Source: JALYOC01 sp036675345 (lineage in GTDB: Bacteria > Myxococcota > Myxococcia > Myxococcales > Myxococcaceae). Taken from it: a stretch of 64,000 nucleotides of DNA. The stretch lies in assembly GCA_036675345.1 (NCBI GenBank), contig JAKFFE010000017.1, positions 186,001 to 250,000 on the forward strand. The letters are read 5' to 3'. The position numbers and the translations under genes are program-made. This document shows positions 47,220 to 55,587 of the stretch, piece after piece (within the stretch, counting starts at the first letter, position 1; every line of letters begins with the position of its first letter). Under the pieces are notes generated by a model. The model ran no database searches. It saw only the letters and a program-made list of their open reading frames with translations, and had not been told where the DNA came from.

Positions 47220-48091
47220 GGCCGGCTCTCCATCCCCGCGGGATCCGCGGCGTGGGAGGAGAACCCGCGGGCCTCCTCATGTTCGTGTTCGTTCCAGGGA
47301 GCGCCCAGAAACGAGCTCAGCTCCCGGGCGTACTCCTCGGCCGCCTCCAGATGGGGCGCGTGGTGGACCCCGGGGAACACCCGGTGCCACGCCTGGGGAA
47401 GCTCGCGCGCCATCTTCCGGTTCAGCTCGGTGAACTTGCGGTCCTGCTCCCCGGTCAGCAGCAGGGTCGGGATCCGCAGCCGGGGCAAGGCGGCCCAGAA
47501 GGATGGCTGCACACCCAGGCCCAGGGTCCGCAGCGCCGCGGACAGCCCCTCTGCGGTGCCGGCGGCGCGGCGGGCGCGCAGCCGGGCCTGCTCCGCGGCA
47601 GGCAGGGCGCGCAGCCCGGCGAACAACGGCAGCGCCTCCCAGCGCTCCACGAAGGCCTCCACCCCCTCCTTCTCCACCCGTCGGGCCAGCACCTCGTCCT
47701 GCTCCCGGCGGTCCACCCGCTCCTTGCGACGGCGCAGCCCGGGGTTGCCGCTCTCCAGCACCAGCCGGCGCACCCGGGAGGGCGCGCGCACCGCCAGGGC
47801 CAGCGCCAGCCGGGCTCCCTGCGAGTAGCCCACCACGTCCACCCGCCCGGGGCCGGCGGCGTCCAGCACCCGCTCCAGCGCGTCCAGGGTGTCCTGGAAG
47901 CCTTCCGCGCCCTCCCGGGGCGGAAGCGGCGCGGCGCCGTGCCCGGGCAGATCCACGCACCAGGCGCTCAGGTGCGCCTCGAGCAGCGGGCGCAGGTGCT
48001 CCCAGGCGGTCCGGTTGCCGGTGAAGCCGTGCAGGAACAGGACCCGGCGCTCACCGCGCCCCCACTGCTCGAACGGAAGCTCTATCCCCAT
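47216..48091 (-). CDS. menH: SHCHC synthase MenH (alpha/beta hydrolase)
   Basis: MenH removes pyruvate from SEPHCHC to give SHCHC. The 291-residue protein has the oxyanion region LFLHGFTGNRTAWEHL, the nucleophile elbow VVGYSQGARLALALA (Ser), an Asp in LLLTGEQDRKFTEL and the catalytic His in PGVHHAPHLEAAEEY. It is longer at the C-terminus than E. coli MenH, with an acidic, His-rich tail (about 265-291). ATG 48091 overlaps menD by 10 bases. Other hydrolase roles are possible, but gene order makes MenH likely. Confidence 0.9.
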   Translation of the reverse strand: MGIELPFEQWGRGERRVLFLHGFTGNRTAWEHLRPLLEAHLSAWCVDLPGHGAAPLPPREGAEGFQDTLDALERVLDAAGPGRVDVVGYSQGARLALALAVRAPSRVRRLVLESGNPGLRRRKERVDRREQDEVLARRVEKEGVEAFVERWEALPLFAGLRALPAAEQARLRARRAAGTAEGLSAALRTLGLGVQPSFWAALPRLRIPTLLLTGEQDRKFTELNRKMARELPQAWHRVFPGVHHAPHLEAAEEYARELSSFLGAPWNEHEHEEARGFSSHAADPAGMESRP

Positions 48092-49836
48092 GGTCCCTCT
48101 CCCAATGCCGCGCCGGCCGCGGCGAACAGCCGTCGGTGCTCCAGCACGTTCGCCTGACGGTCGGTGCGGACCTCCAGGATGCTCAGCCCACCTTCCAACG
48201 CCGGGGCCAACTCCCGGGTCAGTGTCTCCGCGCTCGCACACCGCAGGTGACGCCCGCCGGCCAGCGCCGCCGCGTGTGCCAACTCCACCCCGTGGGGCGT
48301 GCCGAACAGGGGCTCGAAGTGCGGAGTACGTCCGGCGATCGGCAGGAAGGAGAAGATCCCCCCACCATCGTTGTTGATCACCACCACCGTCAGGTTCAAC
48401 CCATGGCGCCGCGCGATCAGCAGCCCGCCCAGATCGTGCAGGAAGGCCAGGTCCCCGGTGAGCAGCACCGTGGGCCGCCCGGAGGCGGCAGCGATGCCCA
48501 GCGCGGTGGAGGCGATCCCGTCGATCCCGTTTGCCCCGCGGTTGCAGAAGGTCCGCACCCGCTGGCCGGCATAGGCGAACGCATCCAGGTCCCGGATCGG
48601 CATGCTGCTGGAGACGAACAGGTTGGCCTGGGCGGGCAGCGAGCGGGCCACCAGGTGCGCCACCTGGGGTTCGCTCAGCGACTCTCCGCGCCCCAGCTCT
48701 GCTTCGAACACGGCGCGGACCCGGCGCTCCGCCAGGTCGAAGTCCTCCCGCCACCGACCGCTGCGCGGGGTGATCCCCTCGGCCAGCTGCGCGGCGGCCC
48801 GGACCGGATTGCCCTCCAGGATCGCGGTGGCCTGGTGCTGGGGATCGTGCAACGCGCCCTGATCGCTGAACTGGAAGGTCCGCGCCCCCGAGCCATCCAG
48901 ATAGGCCTGCACCGTCTTGGGGGTGATCGCGCCGCCGAAGCGCAGGACCAGCTCCGGGCGATGGGCGGCGGCGAAGGGCGGGTGCCGGACGATCGCGTCG
49001 TAGACCGCGCTCACCCCCTCGGAGTGACCGAAGCGGGCATTGGAGCCGCCCTCCGCGAACACCGGATAGCCCAGCAGTCGGCCCAGCCGCAGCGCCTCCT
49101 CCGCCAGCCCGTCCTCGGCGTCCCGGGGACCGATCACGATCAGCCCCCGCTCGGTCTCCTCCACCGCCGCGCGCACCGTGGCCAGCGCCGCCGGGGAGAC
49201 GTCTCCTGCCGGCGGGCTCAGCTGGACCAGCGGCTGGGTCCCCCGCCCCTCCAGGGCCAGCGCGGAGAGCGGCGGCAAGGGGGCGGGGTTCTCCTCCGGC
49301 GCCAGCGGCTCGCGGAAGGGCGCATTGAGGTGGACCGGCCCGCGGGGGGCACGGTGGGCGGTGGCGAAGGCCTGGGCGGCGGTGGCGCGCAGGTGCAGCA
49401 CCGACTCGGTGCGGGCCTCGGGGACCGGCAGCTCGGCGAAGAAGCGGGCGTAGCTTCCGTAGAGCTGCTGTTGGGGGATGGACTGCTGGGCTCCCCACCC
49501 GTGCAACTCCGGGGGGCGATCCGCGGTCACCACCAGCAGCGGCACCTGGCCCATCGCCGCTTCGATCACCGCCGGGAAGAAGTGGGCGCCGGCGCTGCCG
49601 GAGGTGCACACCACCACCGCCGCGGTGCCGGTCTGCTTGGCCAACCCCAGGGCGAAGAACGCCGCCGAGCGCTCATCCACCACCGACCAGCAGCGCAGCC
49701 CTTTCGACTCCGCCAGCGCCAGCGCCAGCGGGGTGGACCGGCTGCCCGGACAGATCACCGCGTGCTGCAAGCCGGAGCGGACCCACTCCTCCACCATCGC
49801 GCGCGACCACAGCGCGTTGAGCCCCTCACGACGCAC
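48082..49836 (-). CDS. menD: SEPHCHC synthase MenD (ThDP-dependent)
   Basis: MenD joins 2-oxoglutarate-derived succinic semialdehyde to isochorismate. The 584-residue protein has HAVICPGSRSTPLALAL, the catalytic Glu in VVDERSAAFFALGLA, TSGSAGAHFFPAVIEA, and the ThDP motif GDLAFLHDLGGLL followed by VVINNDGGGIFSFLP. Domain lengths are normal for the family. The start overlaps the menF stop by 11 bases and the 3' end overlaps menH by 10 bases, so the four men genes form one coupled unit. Confidence 0.97.
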   Translation of the reverse strand: MRREGLNALWSRAMVEEWVRSGLQHAVICPGSRSTPLALALAESKGLRCWSVVDERSAAFFALGLAKQTGTAAVVVCTSGSAGAHFFPAVIEAAMGQVPLLVVTADRPPELHGWGAQQSIPQQQLYGSYARFFAELPVPEARTESVLHLRATAAQAFATAHRAPRGPVHLNAPFREPLAPEENPAPLPPLSALALEGRGTQPLVQLSPPAGDVSPAALATVRAAVEETERGLIVIGPRDAEDGLAEEALRLGRLLGYPVFAEGGSNARFGHSEGVSAVYDAIVRHPPFAAAHRPELVLRFGGAITPKTVQAYLDGSGARTFQFSDQGALHDPQHQATAILEGNPVRAAAQLAEGITPRSGRWREDFDLAERRVRAVFEAELGRGESLSEPQVAHLVARSLPAQANLFVSSSMPIRDLDAFAYAGQRVRTFCNRGANGIDGIASTALGIAAASGRPTVLLTGDLAFLHDLGGLLIARRHGLNLTVVVINNDGGGIFSFLPIAGRTPHFEPLFGTPHGVELAHAAALAGGRHLRCASAETLTRELAPALEGGLSILEVRTDRQANVLEHRRLFAAAGAALGEGPWG

Positions 49837-51145
49837 GCCGGACCTCCACCACGCCCAGGGCGGAGAGCGCCACCTGGGCCTTGACCACCGTCTCGTTCCA
49901 CTCCGCTGCCGGATCGGAGCCGGCCACGATCCCCGCGCCCACGAACACCTGGGCCTGATCGTTGCGCACCAGCACGCAGCGCAGCGCCACCCGCAGCTCG
50001 GCGCGACGCGCCCCCACCCACCCCACCGCGCCCGCGTACCAGCCGCGCTCCAGGCCCTCCTGGTCGCGCAGGAACTCCAGGGCCCGGGCCCGCGGCGCGC
50101 CTCCCACCGCCGGGGTGGGATGCAGCGCCCGCACCACCTCCGCCACGCCGGTCTCCGGTCGTAGCTTCCCGCGGATCGGGGTGTGCAGGTGGCTGAGGGT
50201 GGGCAGCCGCAGCTCGCGCGGGGCCAAGGAGACGTTCAGCTCCGCGCACAGCGGCCCCAGTCCCAGGGAGATCCCATCCACGATCGCCCGGTGCTCGCGC
50301 AGCTCCTTGTCGGTGGGCCAGTTGGGATCCTCGCCCAGCCGCGATCCCCCCAACGCCACCGTCTCCACCCGCTCCTGATCCACCGCGCACAGCAGCTCCG
50401 GGGTGGCGCCCAGGAAGGCCGAACCATCTTCCCCCCGGACCAGGAAGGTGGTGCACCCGGGCGAGGTCTGGCGGAACCGGTTGAGCACGGTGGGCACCGG
50501 CACCGGTCCTCCACACTCCAGCCGGACCGCGCGCGCGGTGACCACCTTCTGCAGCCGTTCCCCGTCGATCGCCCGCAGCGCCGACTGCAGCAGCTTTTCC
50601 CAGCCGGACCGATCCTCGCTCAGCGTCCGGACCCCCGGGGTCTCGCGGAAGCGCGCCGGCCCCGCCAACCGCGGCGCCACCGACTGGAGCTTGCTTGCCA
50701 GATCCCGGAAGGTGTCCTCCAGCGCGTCTGCTGGACAGGCGGCGAAGCCCACCAGCTGGACCCGATCCCCGCTGCGGACCAGCAGCAGCTCCGGGAGGAT
50801 CCAGCGGGAGACCGGGAACCCGGCCCAGGCGCCACCCGGAGTGCGCCCCAGATCGAAGGCCACGCCGCCAAACCAAGGCCCCAGCTCGGAGGGCGTGCCC
50901 TGCCAGTGGACCTCGTCGTCCCCCGCCAGCCGCGCGATCAATGAATGGGTGGAGGCGGCATCGGCGGCGGTGCGCACCGCGACGCAGCCCAGCGCTGCGG
51001 CGGCCAGCCCGGTCTGCGGCTGCTCCCAGTAGGCCATCAATTCGAGGCCAGAAGCGACGCTCGCGGAGAGCACGTCCAGCCCGGCCGCGACGTCCACCGT
51101 CACTGCCGCGAAGGAGCCCTTTTCTGCTGAGAGCGCGTCCGCCAT
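49826..51145 (-). CDS. menF: Isochorismate synthase
   Basis: MenF converts chorismate to isochorismate, committing it to menaquinone. The 439-residue protein has the chorismate-binding C-terminal half (about 180-430) with the base Lys in LQKVVTARAVRLE, ALGGSRLGEDPNWPTDKELREH, LSHLHTPIRGKL and FVGAGIVAGSDPAAEWNET. The region between shows no anthranilate-synthase amidotransferase partner. It heads the men operon and is divergent from the aro operon with 85 bases between starts. EntC-type siderophore use cannot be excluded by sequence, but the gene context is menaquinone. Confidence 0.93.
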   Translation of the reverse strand: MADALSAEKGSFAAVTVDVAAGLDVLSASVASGLELMAYWEQPQTGLAAAALGCVAVRTAADAASTHSLIARLAGDDEVHWQGTPSELGPWFGGVAFDLGRTPGGAWAGFPVSRWILPELLLVRSGDRVQLVGFAACPADALEDTFRDLASKLQSVAPRLAGPARFRETPGVRTLSEDRSGWEKLLQSALRAIDGERLQKVVTARAVRLECGGPVPVPTVLNRFRQTSPGCTTFLVRGEDGSAFLGATPELLCAVDQERVETVALGGSRLGEDPNWPTDKELREHRAIVDGISLGLGPLCAELNVSLAPRELRLPTLSHLHTPIRGKLRPETGVAEVVRALHPTPAVGGAPRARALEFLRDQEGLERGWYAGAVGWVGARRAELRVALRCVLVRNDQAQVFVGAGIVAGSDPAAEWNETVVKAQVALSALGVVEVRRAS

Positions 51146-51150
51146 TCGGG

Positions 51151-51178
51151 TTGTGTTCTAAGGCATTCCGGCTATACA
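51151..51178 (+). promoter_or_regulatory. Predicted promoter of the aro operon
   Basis: TTGTGT (51151-51156), 16-base spacer, TATACA (51173-51178). It would begin transcription near 51185, at the left edge of the palindrome at 51187-51210. The -10 is good; the -35 is moderate. Confidence 0.45.
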
Positions 51179-51186
51179 TGCATCAA

Positions 51187-51210
51187 GGAGTTCAAAACGT
51201 CTTGAACTCC
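51187..51210. promoter_or_regulatory. 9-bp-arm palindrome between the divergent aro and men operons
   Basis: GGAGTTCAA at 51187-51195 and TTGAACTCC at 51202-51210, perfect arms with a 6-base centre. It lies at the predicted aro transcription start, so it could be a repressor operator or an RNA hairpin at the leader's 5' end. Confidence 0.7.
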
Positions 51211-51230
51211 GTTCGTTTGGAGACCGCAGG

Positions 51231-52106
51231 GTGAAGACGGCAAACAGCCCCGCGCAGTTGAAGGTCGACCGCAGCCAGCGTCCCGAAGGCACCCGGGTCA
51301 AGGCCGGCGGGCTGGAGTTCGGTGGGCGTGGCTTCGTGGTCATGGCCGGTCCCTGCGCGGTGGAGGGCGCCGAGCAGACCGAGGTGGCGGCCTCCGCGAT
51401 CCGCGCCGCCGGTGGCCACGTGCTGCGCGGCGGGGTGTTCAAGCCGCGGACCAGCCCCTACGCCTTCCAGGGCATGGGCGAGCCGGGCGCGCAGCTCCTC
51501 TCCGAGGCCGGCCGTCGCCACGGGATGCCGGTGATCGCGGAGGTGATGGAGCCCGCGCAGATCCCGCTGATGGAGGAGTACGTCGACATCCTCCAGGTGG
51601 GCGCCCGCAACATGCAGAACTTCTCGCTGCTGCGCGCGCTGGCCAAGTCGCAGAAGCCGGTGCTGCTCAAGCGGTCCTTCGCGGCCACCATCCAGGAGTG
51701 GCTGCTGGCGGCCGAGTACCTGCTGGACGGCGGCAACGACCAGGTGATCCTCTGCGAGCGCGGGATCCGGACCTTCGAGACCGCCACCCGCAACACCCTG
51801 GATCTGGCGGCGGTGGCCCTGGCCAAGCAGCTGAGCCACCTGCCGGTGATCGTCGACCCCTCCCACGCCACCGGAGAGGCCTCCTTGGTGATCCCGATGT
51901 GCCTGGCCGCCGCGGCGGCGGGCGCGGACGGGTTGCTGATCGAGGTCCATCCCTGGCCGGAGAAGGCGCTGTGCGACGGGATGCAGGCGCTGACCCCGGA
52001 GAAGTTCGCCGAGCTGATGCGCCGGCTTCGGCCGGTGCTGGGAGCGGTGGACCGCGAACTGTGGCAGCCGGCGATCCCGGCGGCGGCGTCAGGAGTGAGG
52101 GGATGA
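51231..52106 (+). CDS. aroF: 3-Deoxy-7-phosphoheptulonate (DAHP) synthase, KDO8PS-like type
   Basis: DAHP synthase condenses phosphoenolpyruvate with erythrose 4-phosphate, entering the shikimate pathway. The 291-residue enzyme is the short beta type, with FVVMAGPCAVEGAEQ, RGGVFKPRTSPYAFQG, LQVGARNMQNFSLLRAL, KPVLLKRSFAATIQEW and VIVDPSHATGEASLV. No ferredoxin-like or chorismate-mutase regulatory domain is attached; the first 25 residues are short and polar. The start is GTG 51231, with TTTGGAG about 10 bases upstream. It is first in the aro operon and overlaps menG by 4 bases. Confidence 0.95.
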   Translation: MKTANSPAQLKVDRSQRPEGTRVKAGGLEFGGRGFVVMAGPCAVEGAEQTEVAASAIRAAGGHVLRGGVFKPRTSPYAFQGMGEPGAQLLSEAGRRHGMPVIAEVMEPAQIPLMEEYVDILQVGARNMQNFSLLRALAKSQKPVLLKRSFAATIQEWLLAAEYLLDGGNDQVILCERGIRTFETATRNTLDLAAVALAKQLSHLPVIVDPSHATGEASLVIPMCLAAAAAGADGLLIEVHPWPEKALCDGMQALTPEKFAELMRRLRPVLGAVDRELWQPAIPAAASGVRG

Positions 52107-52792
52107 GCGTGGAAGTCCGTCAGATGTTCTCGTCGATCGCGCCGAAGTACGACGTCACCAACTCGGTGCTCTCCTTCGGCATCCACCATCTGTGGCGCCG
52201 GACCGCGATCCGGCTCTCTGGCGCCCAGCCGGGGATGGCGGTGCTGGACTGCGCCACCGGCACCGGTGACCTGGCGATCGCCTTCAAGAAGACGGTGGGC
52301 ACCTCCGGGAAGGTGACCGGCACCGACTTCTGCGCCGAGATGTTGATCCCCGGTCCGGCCAAGGCCCAGGCGGCGGGGGTGGAGGTGAAGTTCGAGGTGG
52401 CGGATGCGATGGCGCTCCCCTACCCGGACCGGACCTTCGACGTCTCCTCCATCTCCTTTGGAATCCGGAACGTGGACGATCCGGTCAAGTGTCTGCAGGA
52501 GATGGCCCGGGTGGTGAAGCCCGGAGGCCGGGTGATGGTGCTGGAGTTCGGCCAGCCTGGCGGCCTGTTCGGCTGGGGCTTCAAGTTCTACAGCCGGGTG
52601 GTGATGCCCTTCATCGGCGGGCTGATCACCGGCAACCGCGCCGCCTACGAGTATCTGCCCCGCACCGCGGCCCAGTTCCCCGCCGGAAAGAACTTCCTGG
52701 CGTTGATGGAGCAGGCCGGATCCTTCTCCCGCTTCGACGCGCACCCGCTCACCTCCGGGATGGCCTACGTCTATGTCGGGGTCGTCCGCTAG
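52103..52792 (+). CDS. menG: Demethylmenaquinone methyltransferase
   Basis: MenG methylates demethylmenaquinone to menaquinone using S-adenosylmethionine. The 229-residue UbiE/MenG protein has RQMFSSIAPKYDVTNSVLSFG, the SAM site VLDCATGTGDLAIAF, FEVADAMALPYPDRTFD and SISFGIRNVDD, plus a YEYLPRTAAQFP motif. With a full men set and no ubiquinone genes, MenG is the better name. ATG 52103 overlaps the DAHP synthase stop (ATGA). Its 3' end overlaps aroK by 20 bases. Confidence 0.95.
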   Translation: MSVEVRQMFSSIAPKYDVTNSVLSFGIHHLWRRTAIRLSGAQPGMAVLDCATGTGDLAIAFKKTVGTSGKVTGTDFCAEMLIPGPAKAQAAGVEVKFEVADAMALPYPDRTFDVSSISFGIRNVDDPVKCLQEMARVVKPGGRVMVLEFGQPGGLFGWGFKFYSRVVMPFIGGLITGNRAAYEYLPRTAAQFPAGKNFLALMEQAGSFSRFDAHPLTSGMAYVYVGVVR

Positions 52793-53357
52793 AGCGCTAC
52801 TGGTCCAGCGCCTCCTCCAGGCGCTGGATCCGGCAGTGGTCCCCGAGACCCTGCGCCGGTTTGGTCGGCCTCCCTCGGTGGCCCTCCCCTCCTTCTCGCA
52901 GCAACTGGTGCTGGTCGGCCATCGCGGCGCGGGCAAGACCACCCTGCTCCCCCTGGTGGGCGAGCTGCTGGGGCGGCCGGGGGTGGACCTGGATGAGGAG
53001 ATCGCCCGCCTTCACGGGCGCGCGCTGCGGGACTGGGTGCGAGAGGAGCCGACCTCCTTCCGCGCCGCCGAGCGGTCCACCTTCCAGGGACTCAAGCCTC
53101 CCTTGGTGGTCGCCGCCGGAGGGGGCTTCCTCTCCCTGCACTCCGATCTGCTCCTGCCCCACGTGGCGGTGCTGGTGCCGATCAGCTTCGAGACCTGTCG
53201 GTCCCGCTTGCTCCAGGACACAACCCGGCCCAGGCTTCGTCCCGAACTCACCTTGGAGGAGGAGATCCGGTCCGTGTTCTTCGAGCGGGAGGCGGCACAT
53301 CTATCGTCCCCGGCCATCCACCTGGGCGACTTTCTGCGCGCGGCGGTCGACGCGTGA
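52773..53357 (+). CDS. aroK: Shikimate kinase
   Basis: The 194-residue protein has a P-loop (LVLVGHRGAGKTTLLPLVG), the shikimate-binding DLDEEIARLHG, and a Gly-rich VVAAGGGFLSL. About 40 extra N-terminal residues precede the kinase fold. It phosphorylates shikimate at the 3-hydroxyl. The usual second arginine motif is present (ERSTFQGL has E/R spacing), though somewhat divergent. The start ATG 52773 lies inside menG by 20 bases; the stop overlaps the aroD-aroE start (GTGA). Confidence 0.9.
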   Translation: MSGSSARALLVQRLLQALDPAVVPETLRRFGRPPSVALPSFSQQLVLVGHRGAGKTTLLPLVGELLGRPGVDLDEEIARLHGRALRDWVREEPTSFRAAERSTFQGLKPPLVVAAGGGFLSLHSDLLLPHVAVLVPISFETCRSRLLQDTTRPRLRPELTLEEEIRSVFFEREAAHLSSPAIHLGDFLRAAVDA

Positions 53358-54574
53358 CCGCCCGCCGGGTGGTGACCCTGCCCCCGGGAGTGATCGGCGA
53401 GGCCGCCCTGCAGTTCGCCCGGGAGGCGCGGGAGAAGGGGGCGCAGTTGTTGGAGCTGCGCTCGGATCTCCATCCCGAAGCGGCGCTGGATGCCCCGGCG
53501 CTGGCCGCCCTGCTGCCGCTGCTGGTGGCCGAACGGGGAGTGTCCATTCCACAGTCCTGGCTGTCGGTGGCCCGGCTGGTCGACCGCGAGTTGCCCCGGA
53601 CAGGATCCCTGGTCTCACTGCATGCCCCCGGCCCGCTGACTCCCGGGGACGCCGAGGCCCGTTGGGCGCAGGCGCAGTTGCCGCCGGACACGTTGATCAA
53701 GCACGTGGAGCCGCTGGGGGAGGTTGCCTCCGCCGCCCGGCTGCTGGAGACCCAGTCCCGGCTGATCGCCCGCTTCGGGCCGGAGCGGGTGACCGTGCTG
53801 GCCACCGGAGCGCTGGCCCTGCCCTTCCGCGCCGCCCTCTCCGAGCGCAACGCCCTGGACTATCTGGCCGCCACCCCGCGCTGGCGGGCCGCCTCCGGGC
53901 AGCGCCTGCTGGCCGACGCGGTGCGGGCCACCCAGAACGTTCGCCCGGGTGGACGGCTGGGGATCCTGGGCACCGCGATCGACGGTTCTCGTTCGCCACG
54001 GATCCACGCCCAGCCATTCGACCGCGTAGAACTGCCCGAGGACGCTCCGGTGGAGGCGCTGGTGGACGCGCTGCGTCCGCACTACCGCGGCTTCGCGGTG
54101 ACCAGCCCGTTCAAGCTGCGCCTGGCCCGGCATCTGGGTTCGAAGCTGGAGGCAATCAACACCCTGGTGCGCACCGCGTCCGGGTGGGAGACCTTCAACA
54201 CCGACGTGGACGGAGCCCGCGCGGTGCTGGAGCGACTGGGCGCCCGGGTCACCCTGCTGGGAGATGGGGGCGCCTCGGCCGCGCTGCGGCTGGCGGCCCA
54301 GGGGCTGGGGATCAGCGCCCTGACCGTCAAGCGGGAGGAGGCGGGCCACACCCTGCGCACCCCCTGTGTCTGGACCTGGCCTCCGCGGGTGGCGGTACCG
54401 GAGGGGCTGAGCTTCGCGCCCGGAACCCGCGTCGCGATCATCGCCTACGGCGCCGCCGCCCACGCCATCGCCGCGGCGATCACTGCCTGCGGAGGCACCC
54501 CGCTGCGGCTGGGCGCTCGCTGGTTCATCGCCCAGGCACGGGCGCAACGCAGCCACTGGGAGAACGCGGTTTGA
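53354..54574 (+). CDS. aroDE: Fused 3-dehydroquinate dehydratase and shikimate dehydrogenase
   Basis: The 406-residue protein joins a type I dehydroquinase (about 1-190) to a shikimate dehydrogenase (about 198-406). The first has ELRSD (E34, R36), H90 in SLHAPG and the Schiff-base Lys K116 in LIKHVEP, followed by the ASGQRLLADAV end. The second has GSRSPRIHA (212-219), VTSPFK with K254, AINTLV and NTDVDGARA with the substrate Asp. Both catalytic sets survive though the sequence is divergent. Such fusions are known in plants, Chlamydia and some bacteria. GTG 53354 overlaps the aroK stop; the stop overlaps aroC (TTGA). Function as two consecutive shikimate steps is strongly implied. Confidence 0.85.
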   Translation: MTARRVVTLPPGVIGEAALQFAREAREKGAQLLELRSDLHPEAALDAPALAALLPLLVAERGVSIPQSWLSVARLVDRELPRTGSLVSLHAPGPLTPGDAEARWAQAQLPPDTLIKHVEPLGEVASAARLLETQSRLIARFGPERVTVLATGALALPFRAALSERNALDYLAATPRWRAASGQRLLADAVRATQNVRPGGRLGILGTAIDGSRSPRIHAQPFDRVELPEDAPVEALVDALRPHYRGFAVTSPFKLRLARHLGSKLEAINTLVRTASGWETFNTDVDGARAVLERLGARVTLLGDGGASAALRLAAQGLGISALTVKREEAGHTLRTPCVWTWPPRVAVPEGLSFAPGTRVAIIAYGAAAHAIAAAITACGGTPLRLGARWFIAQARAQRSHWENAV

Positions 54575-55587
54575 ACACCTTCGGAGAGCTGTTCCGGGTC
54601 ACGACCTTTGGCGAGAGCCACGGACCCGCGCTGGGCGCGGTGGTGGATGGTTGTCCCGCCGGAGTGGTGCTGGCCACCGAGCGGATCCAGACGGCGCTGG
54701 ATCGCCGGCGTCCCGGCCAGTCCGCGCTGACCACCTCCCGTCAGGAGAAGGATCAGGTGGAGGTGCTCAGCGGGGTGTTCGAGGGAAAGACCCTGGGCAC
54801 TCCGATCGCCGCGCTGGTCCGCAACCAGGACCAGCGGTCGCAGGATTACGACTCGCTGAAGACCACCGACCGTCCGGGACACGCGGACCGGGTGTGGCGG
54901 GAGCGGTTCAAGCACCGGGATCACCGCGGCGGGGGACGGACCAGCGCCCGGGAGACGGTGGCCCGGGTGATCGCCGGAGGGATCGCCGAGGCGCTGCTGG
55001 AGCAGCAGCTGCCGAAGCTGCGGACGGTGGCCTGGGTCTCCCAGGTGGGGCCGCTGAAGAGCACCGCGCCTTTCAACCCCACCCGCGAAATGGTGGACCG
55101 GCACCTCACCCGCTGTCCGGACCCGCTGGCCGCGGAGCAGATGGCGGAGCTGATCACCGCCGCCAAGGCGTCGGGCGACAGCTACGGCGGAGCGATCGAC
55201 GTGCGGGTGGAGGGGCTGCCGGTGGGACTGGGCGAGCCGGTGTTCGGCAAGCTCAAGGCCCGGTTGGCCTCGGCGGTGGACGGGGTGGGCGCCACCTGCG
55301 GGGTGTTCTTCGGTCCGGACGATCTGATCGATCGGCTCACCCTCTCCGGGCGCGCCTTCCACCAGGGCACCGACCCCTACGGCGGCATCCAGGGCGGGCT
55401 CTCCAACGGCGAGCCCCTGACGATGCGGGTGCTGTTCAAGCCGCCCGCCACCCTGGGGGACACCGCCAAGGCGGGCCGCCATGATCCGTGCGTGCTCCCC
55501 CGGGCGGTGCCGATCCTGGAGGCGATGGTCTCGCTGGTGCTGGCGGACCTGTGGCTGCTGGCGCTGGCGAGGCCGCACCAGGCATGA
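54571..55587 (+). CDS. aroC: Chorismate synthase
   Basis: AroC removes phosphate from EPSP to give chorismate with reduced FMN. The 338-residue enzyme has FGELFRVTTFGESHGPALGAV, the DRRRPGQSALTTSR motif, FKHRDHRGGGRTSARETVARV and the C-terminal LPRAVPILEAMVSLVLAD. Both His and the Arg residues of the active site are seen. The start is TTG 54571, overlapping the upstream stop by 4 bases, which implies translational coupling. Length is slightly below the typical 350-390 range. Confidence 0.96.
   Translation: MNTFGELFRVTTFGESHGPALGAVVDGCPAGVVLATERIQTALDRRRPGQSALTTSRQEKDQVEVLSGVFEGKTLGTPIAALVRNQDQRSQDYDSLKTTDRPGHADRVWRERFKHRDHRGGGRTSARETVARVIAGGIAEALLEQQLPKLRTVAWVSQVGPLKSTAPFNPTREMVDRHLTRCPDPLAAEQMAELITAAKASGDSYGGAIDVRVEGLPVGLGEPVFGKLKARLASAVDGVGATCGVFFGPDDLIDRLTLSGRAFHQGTDPYGGIQGGLSNGEPLTMRVLFKPPATLGDTAKAGRHDPCVLPRAVPILEAMVSLVLADLWLLALARPHQA

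Noticed and set aside
48136..49884. 582-codon + strand frame opposite menD
   Set aside because: Antisense shadow; menD is complete on the other strand with ThDP motifs.
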